Of a stretch of 36,100 nucleotides of DNA, positions 8,748 through 16,132 are shown piece by piece; position 1 is the first letter of the stretch, and each line of letters starts with the position of its first letter. The DNA comes from Chthoniobacterales bacterium (lineage in GTDB: Bacteria > Verrucomicrobiota > Verrucomicrobiia > Chthoniobacterales > UBA10450): contig JACDCC010000373.1 of the NCBI GenBank assembly GCA_013694595.1, forward strand, positions 1-36,100, read 5' to 3'. Position numbers and translations under genes: made by a program. The notes beneath the pieces are model-generated. The model had not been told where the DNA came from, made no database searches, and was given only the letters and a program-made list of their open reading frames with translations.

Positions 8748-10373
8748 CTAAAACGCCTGGGCGCGGGCAAGATCGTCGAGATCATCCACATCGAGCCAGT
8801 GGCCGGTGATGTAGAGAACCTGCACGCGCTCTCCCTTCGCGACCAGATGGTTTAGCAAATGATCGAAGCGAAGCGCGCGAAAATCTGCGCGAGCGGAAAG
8901 CTCCGTCAGTGCATTTTTCATGACCTCCGATCCGCGGGCAGTGGTTTTGATTAGTCCGATCCATTCGCCATCGATGTCTTCGCGCGGGAGATTGGGACCA
9001 GCTGCAACGAGGAACGCGTCTTCCTCGTCATAGCGCAACGAATACGGCCGTGTCGCGTTCACGTAATCGACGTACCCGGCGCCCCCGTGGCGTCGTTCCC
9101 ACGTCGCATCCACGGCGACGACGATGTCGCCCTGCTCCGTCAGCAGGTTGTTCAGGATGTGTTTGCGAAACAGGATGTCGCCAAAGGAGATGACCACGTC
9201 GTCCTGAAGATGATCGATCGCTTTGGTCAACGACAGCAGCTCGCCAGTCCCTTCGTACTCTTCGTTGTCCACGAACTCGACATCCGCTGCATCCACCTTC
9301 TCCCTCGCGTAACCGCGAATGACCACCACCTGGCGAATCCCCGACGCGCGAAACTGCGCGACGAGCTTATGCAGCAGCGGCGTGCCGCCGATCGAGACCA
9401 TCGCTTTCGGGATGCCAGCCGTGATTTCGCCCATCTCACTGCCGCGGCTGGCTGCGAGGATGATGGCGCGCGCGGAGTCGGGCGTCTTCGGCAGGTAACG
9501 CTCCTCCGCCTCCATCAACTCCTCCGCGTTCTGCAGTCGGAAGACTTCCCGCACCGGCACGATCATGTCTTCGACATTCTGCACCGAGCGTTCCTCGAAG
9601 ATGCGCCGCGTTGTCTGTTGCATGGCTGCGATCGAGCTGCGGACGTTCTGGTTCGCCCAAATGACGATGCTGATGCCCGCCTGCTCGAACACCTCGACCG
9701 GTGTGCTGTAGTAGGTGGTCGGCACGATCACGAGCGGGCAGCGGTTCTGCCACGCCGCCACAAATCCGAGCACCTGATCGGGCGTGGGCTTCTTGCTGTG
9801 GATCAGCAACGCGTCGGCACCCGCGGACTGATACGCCTCCGCACGCCGCAGCATCTCCTCTATTCCCCAACCGGCGATGAATCCTTCCAGCCGCGCGACG
9901 ACGCAGAAATCCGGATCCGCCTGCGCTTCCTTCACCGCTTTGATCTTGCCGGCGAATTCATCGCGATCGGCGAGCGGCTGGCGTTCGCTGTTGATGAACG
10001 AGTTCGTCTTCGGGAAGAGCTTGTCCTCCACGCAGACCGCCGCGACGCCGCGCTGCTCCAGCTTCTTCACCAGCCGGCGCATGTTGTTGAAGTTGCCGTA
10101 GCCGGTATCGGCATCAAGCAGGATCGGGATGCTCGTCGCGTCGGCCATGAACTCGACCACCTCGAGCACTTGCGTCCAGCTGGCTTCGTTGTTGTCGCGC
10201 ACGCCGAGCGCGGCGGAGATCGAGAGCCCGCTCGCCCAGATGCCGCGAAAGCCGGCCTCCTCCACGATGCGCGCGCTGAGGCCATTGTGCGCCTCCATCA
10301 GGAACTCGAGCCGGCCGGAGTTCAACAGGTCGCGAAATTGCGAAGTCTTCTTTGCGATGCACGCCGCGGTCAT
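8748..10373 (-). CDS. pepM: Phosphoenolpyruvate mutase fused to a nucleotidyltransferase domain
   Basis: This 541-residue fusion is the committing enzyme of phosphonate biosynthesis, rearranging PEP to phosphonopyruvate. Residues 10-295 are the PepM domain of the isocitrate lyase superfamily: '[19 protein letters not shown]', 'DADTGYGNF' for metal binding, and the PEP-mutase signature EDKXXXXXNS as '[10 protein letters not shown]' (116-125). The NS end separates true mutases from related hydrolases. Residues 303-541 are a sugar-nucleotidyltransferase-type domain with '[11 protein letters not shown]....GIPKAM' (305-325) and a metal aspartate in 'FGDILF' (about 399). The usual AAGxGxRxG loop reads AASRGSEMG, as I recall for PepM-fused domains. 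Such domains are thought to load CMP onto a phosphonate. It leads the operon pepM-ppd-phnW and is divergent, over 161 bp, from the lipid-type operon. Confidence 0.96.
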   Translation of the reverse strand: MTAACIAKKTSQFRDLLNSGRLEFLMEAHNGLSARIVEEAGFRGIWASGLSISAALGVRDNNEASWTQVLEVVEFMADATSIPILLDADTGYGNFNNMRRLVKKLEQRGVAAVCVEDKLFPKTNSFINSERQPLADRDEFAGKIKAVKEAQADPDFCVVARLEGFIAGWGIEEMLRRAEAYQSAGADALLIHSKKPTPDQVLGFVAAWQNRCPLVIVPTTYYSTPVEVFEQAGISIVIWANQNVRSSIAAMQQTTRRIFEERSVQNVEDMIVPVREVFRLQNAEELMEAEERYLPKTPDSARAIILAASRGSEMGEITAGIPKAMVSIGGTPLLHKLVAQFRASGIRQVVVIRGYAREKVDAADVEFVDNEEYEGTGELLSLTKAIDHLQDDVVISFGDILFRKHILNNLLTEQGDIVVAVDATWERRHGGAGYVDYVNATRPYSLRYDEEDAFLVAAGPNLPREDIDGEWIGLIKTTARGSEVMKNALTELSARADFRALRFDHLLNHLVAKGERVQVLYITGHWLDVDDLDDLARAQAF

Positions 10374-10534
10374 AGACGAGCGCCCAAGTTACAGCGGCGA
10401 GTGGTTTTTGCATTCATGATCCACGCGGCGTCGGTTACCGATTCCTCGACGACCGAGGAAATCGAGCAGGCCCCTCGCTAAACGCCAGCGTTGACGCCGC
10501 GAGCCTCTCGCAGCTAACTAGGCGCTTCGATAAT
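10374..10534. promoter_or_regulatory. Shared divergent upstream region of the two phosphonate operons
   Basis: This 161-bp gap separates the pepM start (minus) from the oxygenase start (plus), so both operons must be driven from it or nearby. A TTGACG hexamer lies about 45 bp before the plus-strand ATG, but no good -10 element follows at normal spacing. A small inverted repeat, CCTCGACGACCGAGG, is present near 10443. I cannot name a regulator-binding site. Confidence 0.35.
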
Positions 10535-11298
10535 ATGAGCACGACCGCATCTATCTCGATTGACGGCGCCATCCGCGAGGCTGTGCAAAAGCAGGATGAA
10601 GCCGCTCTGCAACGCCGATACATTGGCCAGGACGAATTTCTCGTCGTGGAAGATTTCCTGCCGCCTGAGGTGATGGAAGAATGGGAAGCGCAATTGCCGT
10701 CGCTCGTGCCACGAATCCATCGCAATCACCTCCCGGGTCACAAGAAAGGCGGCAGCGTAGCGTATGACACGGTGGCGTCGATGGCTCCGGCGATCACAGT
10801 GTTTATCACAGTCCGCAGCTGCTCGGGTTGCTGCGGCGCATTGTCGGCGCCGAGATGCAGGAGTGCCCGCCTAACGACCCGCACCGCTGCGCTTTCTACG
10901 CCTACACTGAAGAAGGCGATCACATGGGGTTCCATTACGACACGTCCTACTACAAGGATCGACGCTGGACGCTGCTCGTCGGTTTCAAGGATGACTCGAG
11001 CTCACGTTTGCTCTGCCACCTGCACACGAAGAACCCGGACCGCGAAATCGAGAAGCTCGAACTCAAAATGACTCCAGGCATGCTCGTGCTCTTCAATGGC
11101 GACAAGGTCTATCACTCTGTCTCGCCGGTGAAAGCTGGCGAGACGCGCTACGTGGTTTCGATGCAATTCGTTACCTCCGGCGAGATGAATCCCTTCATAC
11201 GTTTCATCTCCAATATGAAAGACGCCGTCGGCTACTTCGGATTGCGCGGTGTCTTCGGAGCCGGCCAGCGCAAACCCGACGCAAAAGCCGCGCGGTGA
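10535..11298 (+). pseudogene. 2OG-Fe(II) oxygenase-like protein, interrupted by one frameshift
   Basis: The track splits this gene into 10535-11071 and 10828-11298. Read together with one base restored near 10802 ('PAITV' then 'YHSPQLLGLLRRIVG'), it gives a continuous protein of about 254 residues. The second part has the iron-binding pattern of 2-oxoglutarate oxygenases: 'HYDTSYY' (HxD), then a distal His in 'KVYHSVSPV' and the 2OG-binding Arg in 'GETRYVVSMQF'. This is a prolyl-4-hydroxylase-like arrangement. The stop overlaps the next start by 4 nt, so it is the first gene of the five-gene operon. By context it could hydroxylate the phosphonate headgroup or the lipid; this is inference. All iron ligands lie after the lesion. 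The frameshift may be real decay or a sequence error, since everything else about the gene looks intact. Confidence 0.72.
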
Positions 11299-12374
11299 GC
11301 AAGGTGCCCGCCGTCCTGGTGTGTGATGGCGGGACGGGCAACCTCGAGATCGCGGGGCTGACTGTCCTGGATCGCATGGTGGTAGCGTCGCATCGGGCGG
11401 GTTGCGACCCGATTACGATCGTCGCGGAAACGGTGCCGCCGCTGGCGTGCGCGCAGGCACTTGGTATTCGGTTGTCGGTTGTGAAGGGCGCGCCTGCCGG
11501 GGTCCGCGACCCCGGCCACCCCACGCTCACGATCACCGGGGGCGTGCTGGTCGAATCTCGCGATCTCGAACGGGTGATCGCGGCTCGCGGACAGCTCGTC
11601 GCGCCGGATGGTTCGCCGCTGCCGATAAAAATGAACGCAGCCAATCCCCGCCCGGTCGTCGCACTTGGCGCCGCGCACACGATCACCGACGCAGCTTCAG
11701 CGCGTGAGGCGGAGCGGAAGCTTTGGGCATCGCTCGGGAGCAGCGCTGACGGCGTGGTCGATCGGTTTTTCAATCGCCCGCTCGGCCGCGCCGTGTTGAA
11801 GCTTCTCGTTCACACGTCGATCTCGCCGAACGCGGTTTCGATTGCCTCGATCCTGATCGGCGTCGGCGCAGCGCCGTTTTTTGTCGCGGGAGATTTTATC
11901 GTTGGCGCGCTGCTTCTCCAACTCTGCACGATTGTCGATTGCGTGGACGGGGATTTGGCGCGCGCTCTGTTCAAGCAGTCGCAACTCGGCAAATGGCTCG
12001 ATATTGGCGGCGATCAAGTCGTGCACGTCTGCGTCTTTGCCGCGATCGGGCTCGGGGTTGCGCGGGCGAATCCTCAGGTGCCGGCGATAGCGCTCGGCGC
12101 GAGCGCCGCGCTCGGAGTGTTGATTTGTTTCCCGGTGATCATCCGCGGCTTGCGCCGTCCGCCGGAACATCGCGGCTATCTGCTGAGCAAGCTGATGGAC
12201 GCCACCGCCAATCGTGACTTCACAGTTCTGCTACTCGCGCTCGCGTTTGTGGGCCGCATGGATCTGTTCGTCTGGATGGCTGGCATCGGCATCCACCTCT
12301 TCTGGATTGCGCTGCTCGCGCTACAGAGCGCCGGCCGGGTCCGCGCGGCCCCAATTTCGCGCGAGTCACCATGA
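11295..12374 (+). CDS. CDP-alcohol phosphatidyltransferase with degenerate nucleotidyltransferase-like N-terminus
   Basis: This 359-residue protein contains, at residues 215-240, an exact CDP-alcohol phosphatidyltransferase signature: D-x2-DG-x2-AR-x8-G-x3-D-x3-D ('DCVDGDLAR', then G232, D236 and D240). It sits in a membrane domain of several helices (about 165-350). This family moves a phosphoryl-alcohol group from a CMP or CDP carrier to an acceptor alcohol, usually making phospholipids. Residues 1-130 look like a shortened nucleotidyltransferase fold ('GLTVLDRMVVASHRAGCDPITIVAE') without the G-x-G-x-R-x-G loop. The layout recalls IPCT/DIPPS bifunctional enzymes, but here the front domain is probably inactive. 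The start is GTG, overlapping the preceding stop (GTGA). With CMP-AEP as donor it would create a C-P-linked phosphonolipid; this is inference from the neighbouring pepM operon. Confidence 0.9.
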   Translation: MSKVPAVLVCDGGTGNLEIAGLTVLDRMVVASHRAGCDPITIVAETVPPLACAQALGIRLSVVKGAPAGVRDPGHPTLTITGGVLVESRDLERVIAARGQLVAPDGSPLPIKMNAANPRPVVALGAAHTITDAASAREAERKLWASLGSSADGVVDRFFNRPLGRAVLKLLVHTSISPNAVSIASILIGVGAAPFFVAGDFIVGALLLQLCTIVDCVDGDLARALFKQSQLGKWLDIGGDQVVHVCVFAAIGLGVARANPQVPAIALGASAALGVLICFPVIIRGLRRPPEHRGYLLSKLMDATANRDFTVLLLALAFVGRMDLFVWMAGIGIHLFWIALLALQSAGRVRAAPISRESP

Positions 12375-13381
12375 AGCTCACGCTTCGTTGCCTGCTCGCA
12401 GCGGCGGGTCTCGTCCTCTTTGGCTGGTTCGTCTACCGCGCCGGAGTCGGTGAAATTGCGCGTGCCTTTACCAATCTTGGCTGGTGGCTACCCGTCGCGC
12501 TCCTGCCATTTCTGGCGGTCACATTACTCGACACGGTCGGCTGGCGCTTTGCGTTCGGGAGGGAGGGGACACATGGCATCGGGTTTCCGCGGCTGGTCCA
12601 GATTCGGTGGGCGGGCGAATCGATCAACGCGGTCCTGCCTTCTGCGTATATCGGTGGGGAGGCGGTGAAGGTGCATCTGCTGCGCAAGCGCGGGGTTCCT
12701 CCGCTGAACGGCGCTGCGAGTGTCGTTGCTGGCAAAACAGCGCAGGTGCTGGCCCAGGTCACGTTCATCGCGCTCGGTGCCCTGGCAGGAATGGCGAACC
12801 TGCCGTCGGATTCGCCGGCGCGCACTGGAATGTTGGCTGTCACGGGTCTGGCGCTCGCGATCGTTGCCACGCTCTTATGGCTGCAACGACGCGGCATCTT
12901 TACGACGCTCCTAGGGCTTACGAAGAAGCTCGGTCTTCGCATTCGCGCCTTCGCCGACCGGAGCGAGAAGCTGCGGCGACTCGATGACCGGATCTTCGAT
13001 TTCTACCGGAAGGAACCGGGAAGATTCGGGCTGAGTTGTGCCGCATATTTTTGTGGCTGGATGACGGACGCGCTCGAGATCCTGCTCGTGTCACATCTGC
13101 TCGGGATGCCGCTGGAGTGGAGCGAGGCGATTGCGATCGAAGCCTTCATCAGCGTCGCGAAGGCGCTCGGAATTTTCGTGCCGGGTGCGTTGGGCGTGCA
13201 GGAGTCCGGCTTTGTCTTTCTGTTTCTCCTCTTCGCGCTGCCGACCACGCTCGGGGTTTCCTATGCGATTTTTCGTCGCGGCCGCGAGGTAATCTTCGCA
13301 GGCGTCGGCGCCGCGATGCTGTATGCCGAAGGATTGATCTCCGGTGGCAAGCTGACGACGAAGGTGGAGGCGCCGGCATGA
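12371..13381 (+). CDS. YbhN/UPF0104 family membrane protein (HpnL-like, flippase-like)
   Basis: This 336-residue integral membrane protein has about eight hydrophobic segments. It shows the family landmarks of the LPG_synthase_TM/UPF0104 group: 'GWWLPVALLPFLAVTLLDTVGWRFAF' near residue 38 (quoted core 'LLDTVGWRFAF'), 'AVLPSAYIGGEAVKVHLL' (about 93), and 'FVPGALGVQESGFVFL' near 270. The group includes HpnL of hopanoid clusters and the membrane half of lysyl-phosphatidylglycerol synthase, where this part moves lipids across the membrane. No aminoacyl-transferase domain is attached. ATGA overlaps on both sides lock it into the operon. A role in moving the phosphonolipid or its precursor across the inner membrane fits the context but is not proven. 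Confidence 0.85.
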   Translation: MKLTLRCLLAAAGLVLFGWFVYRAGVGEIARAFTNLGWWLPVALLPFLAVTLLDTVGWRFAFGREGTHGIGFPRLVQIRWAGESINAVLPSAYIGGEAVKVHLLRKRGVPPLNGAASVVAGKTAQVLAQVTFIALGALAGMANLPSDSPARTGMLAVTGLALAIVATLLWLQRRGIFTTLLGLTKKLGLRIRAFADRSEKLRRLDDRIFDFYRKEPGRFGLSCAAYFCGWMTDALEILLVSHLLGMPLEWSEAIAIEAFISVAKALGIFVPGALGVQESGFVFLFLLFALPTTLGVSYAIFRRGREVIFAGVGAAMLYAEGLISGGKLTTKVEAPA

Positions 13382-14118
13382 AGGCGATCATCTGTGCAGC
13401 CGGGCGGGGGATGCGGCTGGGCGCCACTTCGCCGAAGGTGCTGCTCGAGTTTGGCGGTCGCACTTTGCTCGAGTGGCACGCGGTTCGATTGCGCGCAGTC
13501 GGCGTGCACGACGTGGTCATCGTCACTGGCCATCTGCACGAGCAAATCACGCGCGTTCTGCCCGCGATCGCCGCGCGTCATGAACTCACGATACGCGAAA
13601 TCGTGAACGAGCGGTTTCGCGAAGGCAGCGTGCTCAGTCTGGCCGCTGCGCTGCCGGAGATCGAAGGCCGTGAGGATCCCATCCTGCTGATGGATGCCGA
13701 TGTGCTTTATCCCGCGCAAATACTCGAACGGCTGATCCAGTCGCCGCATTCGACCGCGCTGCTTCTGGATCGGGAATATTCTACCGCCGATGATGATCCT
13801 GTTCTCGTGCCGGTAAAGAATGGTCGTGCGTGCGAGTTTCAAAAGAAGTGGGCGGGCGAGGCGGAGTTCGTGGGCGAGTCGATTGGCTTCTTCAAGATCG
13901 GGATCAACGACTTGACGATGCTCGCTGAAGAAACGCGCGGACGCAGTGCAGGCGCGGTGGTGCATGACTCTTACGACGACGTGCTGCGGGCGATGGTTTT
14001 GGCGGATCGCTTTGGGTACGTCGACGTAACAGGCATGCCTTGGACGGAGATTGATTTTCCCGATGACGCCCAACGCGCGCGAGACGTGATCCTGCCCGCG
14101 ATCGAAGCACTTCCATGA
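13378..14118 (+). CDS. LicC/PntC-like nucleotidyltransferase (probable CTP:AEP cytidylyltransferase)
   Basis: The track ORF 13036-14118 starts too early. The true start is ATG 13378, overlapping the preceding stop as ATGA, giving 246 residues. It has the full nucleotidyltransferase loop 'CAAGRGMRLGATSPK' (6-20) and the metal aspartates in 'LLMDADVLY' (D106, D108). The C-terminal 'WTEIDFPDD..RA' is typical of phosphocholine cytidylyltransferases (LicC) and their phosphonate relatives. PntC-type enzymes make CMP-AEP from CTP and 2-AEP, the donor required by the phosphatidyltransferase two genes upstream. Other zwitterionic phospho-alcohols such as phosphocholine are possible, but AEP is the one the adjacent operon makes. 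The motifs are intact, in contrast to the degenerate N-domain of 11295-12374. Confidence 0.88.
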   Translation: MKAIICAAGRGMRLGATSPKVLLEFGGRTLLEWHAVRLRAVGVHDVVIVTGHLHEQITRVLPAIAARHELTIREIVNERFREGSVLSLAAALPEIEGREDPILLMDADVLYPAQILERLIQSPHSTALLLDREYSTADDDPVLVPVKNGRACEFQKKWAGEAEFVGESIGFFKIGINDLTMLAEETRGRSAGAVVHDSYDDVLRAMVLADRFGYVDVTGMPWTEIDFPDDAQRARDVILPAIEALP

Positions 14119-15197
14119 TACCGCCGGACATTTCCACCTTCTTTGCCGGGCAACAGGTGCTCGTCACCGGAGCTTCCGGATTTATCGGGTGGCACGTCGC
14201 CGATCTGCTGGTGGCGGCTGGCGCGCGCGTTCGCGCGTTGGTTCGGCCGGCGACGCCCAGAGGCCGGGAAGCGTTCGATTGGATCGAGGGCGACCTGCTC
14301 CGGCGCGATTCGCTGGACGCCGCGCTGCGCGAGTGTCGCTACGTGTTCCATGTCGCCGGCGATTACCGTTTTTGGGCGTGCGATCCGCGGGAGATTTTCG
14401 CGAACAACGTGCAGGGCACAATCAACGTGCTCGCAGCATCGAAAGCGGCTGGCATCGAGAAGATCGTTTACACGAGCACGACCGGCATCCTGGAACGCGG
14501 CACCGCGGAAAACCTGGCGACAGAGTCACGTCTCGCGTCGCCTGCAACGTTCAAGGGACCTTACAAGCGATCGAAATTCGACGCTTTCCACGAAGCGCAA
14601 GCGCGCGCCGACGCGGGATGGCCGATCGTGACGGCGTTACCCACGGCGCCGATCGGGCCGCACGATGTAAAGCCGACGCCGACCGGGATGATCATCGTCC
14701 AATTCCTGAATGGACGCATCCCGATGCTCGCACGGACCGGGCTCAACTTCGTGGACGTGCGACAATGCGCACTCGGGCATCTCCTCGCGATGGTGCGCGG
14801 CGAGCGTGCCGAGCGTTACCTGCTCGGCGGGACGAATCTGTGGCTTGGCGAATTCCTGCAGCAACTGGAGCCATTCGCGGAGCATCGGGCGCCACGATGG
14901 CACGCGCCGCATTGGCTCAGCTATGCGGTGGCATGTGCCAGTGAAACAGCGGCCATGTTTTCCCCGCGCTGGACGCCATTCGTGACGCGCGAATCGGTGC
15001 AGATGTCGCGCGGCCCGCATTTTTCCAGCAACGAAAAGGCGGAACGCGAGCTCGGCTACGCAATGGTGCCGATCACCGATGCAATTCGCGCCGCCGTTGC
15101 GGATTTCGAAGCACGCGGCGTGGTGCGCCGGAGAGCTCCTGGTACGCGCGAGGCGGAGCCGCCGGCCTCTGACCGCAATTCATCGCAGGCCCGCTAG
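14115..15197 (+). CDS. HpnA-like NAD(P)-dependent epimerase/reductase (extended SDR)
   Basis: This 360-residue extended short-chain dehydrogenase has 'VLVTGASGFIGWHVADLL' (GxxGxxG, residues 15-32), a dinucleotide specificity region 'VRALVRPAT', 'YTSTTGI' and the catalytic 'YKRSK' (YxxxK). The segments 'YVFHVAGDYRFWACDP' and 'GPHDVKPTPTGMIIV' closely resemble HpnA, the 'hopanoid-associated sugar epimerase', a family named from context rather than known chemistry. Related SDRs also reduce ketone intermediates in lipid assembly. It is the last gene of the operon (ATGA overlap with 13378-14118), and its stop shares CTAG with the convergent gene. No hopanoid cyclase lies in the window, so a hopanoid role is not supported here. 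Modification of the lipid acceptor or headgroup is the likelier reading. Confidence 0.85.
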   Translation: MIPPDISTFFAGQQVLVTGASGFIGWHVADLLVAAGARVRALVRPATPRGREAFDWIEGDLLRRDSLDAALRECRYVFHVAGDYRFWACDPREIFANNVQGTINVLAASKAAGIEKIVYTSTTGILERGTAENLATESRLASPATFKGPYKRSKFDAFHEAQARADAGWPIVTALPTAPIGPHDVKPTPTGMIIVQFLNGRIPMLARTGLNFVDVRQCALGHLLAMVRGERAERYLLGGTNLWLGEFLQQLEPFAEHRAPRWHAPHWLSYAVACASETAAMFSPRWTPFVTRESVQMSRGPHFSSNEKAERELGYAMVPITDAIRAAVADFEARGVVRRRAPGTREAEPPASDRNSSQAR

Positions 15198-16099
15198 AAC
15201 TTCGTGCTGAGCGAGATTGATCCGTAGGGCGCGCCGCCATCGGCTTTGTAGCGGATATCTGCGCGGTAGTAATCGAACTCGCGGTAGGGGAGATAACCGC
15301 CTTCGAGAGCGATCTTGCACGTCTCGCCCAATTTCATGATCGCGCCGATTCCGGTGCGGATCTCTGTGTAACGCAGCATGGCGTTGTTCAGGTTGGCGGG
15401 TTCGCGCGCGTCGCCGACGAAATCGTCATCGACGCGGAAGTTCTTCGACTTCAGGTCGGCACCCACATAGAGGGTCAGGTTGCGGCTCATTTCGTACTCC
15501 AGCCGTGGAGTCGGCACGACGGCGTTCAGCACCCATTGCGGTGCAAATTTCCAGCGAATGCCGCCGCCGGGAATGACGGGAAATTCGCCCTCGTAATCGA
15601 CACCGACGCCGAAGACGAACTGAAGCGTCGAGCTGTAAAGATAAGTGCCGCCGAGGATGAACGGCGCGTTGAAGTCCCGACCTTCGATATCGTCGGCGGA
15701 ATAAAAGCCGGGCTTTGCCTCGAAGCGGATCAGGAACGAATCGGAAAGCTTGGTATCGAGGCCAATGATCGCGGCGATCGATTGCAGCCGATCGGGAACC
15801 TGCAAGCCCTCAGCGATATCGAAATCGTAGATTTCGTACTCTGCGCCAAGGCGCAGAATGCCGACTGGCGTGCGCGGCAGAATGAGGAAACGGGCGAGGC
15901 CTTGGAATTCATCGAAATCGTCGATCCTGCGGGAGCCGCGTTCGACGTCTCCTTCGCCGACGTACGTGCCTTGCACGTCGAATTCAAAACCGAGGGGATC
16001 AATGTCGCTCGTCGAGGCGGGAGCTTCCACCATCCCGGCGAAAGTGTGAGCAGCGAGGAAACAAAAGCCGAAGCCGAGGAGGCGCAGAAGATTTTTCAT
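15194..16099 (-). CDS. Outer-membrane beta-barrel protein, DUF6268-like
   Basis: This 301-residue protein begins with a clear signal peptide (MKNLLRLLGFGFCFLAAHTFA). The remainder is alternating-hydrophobicity beta-strand sequence with aromatic girdles ('GILRLGAEYEIYDFDI', 'LQFVFGVGVDYEGEFP', 'YGSISLSTKF'), and it ends in phenylalanine as barrel proteins do. The overall pattern resembles DUF6268 proteins. No enzymatic motif is seen. It is the second gene of a probable pair with the exported protein 33 nt upstream. The function is unknown; it could be a porin-like or structural barrel. Its stop overlaps the convergent SDR stop. Confidence 0.75.
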   Translation of the reverse strand: MKNLLRLLGFGFCFLAAHTFAGMVEAPASTSDIDPLGFEFDVQGTYVGEGDVERGSRRIDDFDEFQGLARFLILPRTPVGILRLGAEYEIYDFDIAEGLQVPDRLQSIAAIIGLDTKLSDSFLIRFEAKPGFYSADDIEGRDFNAPFILGGTYLYSSTLQFVFGVGVDYEGEFPVIPGGGIRWKFAPQWVLNAVVPTPRLEYEMSRNLTLYVGADLKSKNFRVDDDFVGDAREPANLNNAMLRYTEIRTGIGAIMKLGETCKIALEGGYLPYREFDYYRADIRYKADGGAPYGSISLSTKF

Positions 16100-16132
16100 A
16101 GAAGAGAGAAGAGACCGATCGCGGAGAGATTG

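Noticed and set aside
9087-10481. 464-residue plus-strand ORF
   Set aside because: It is antisense to pepM, whose signatures are unambiguous. The ORF's His/Arg/Asp-rich composition is that of a shadow.
10780-10830. Programmed frameshift in the oxygenase gene
   Set aside because: No slippery heptamer or downstream structure is evident at the site. A one-base deletion explains it more simply.
12371-15197. Hopanoid cluster
   Set aside because: Only HpnL-like and HpnA-like proteins are present; no squalene-hopene cyclase or hpnC/D/E/H genes are in the window.
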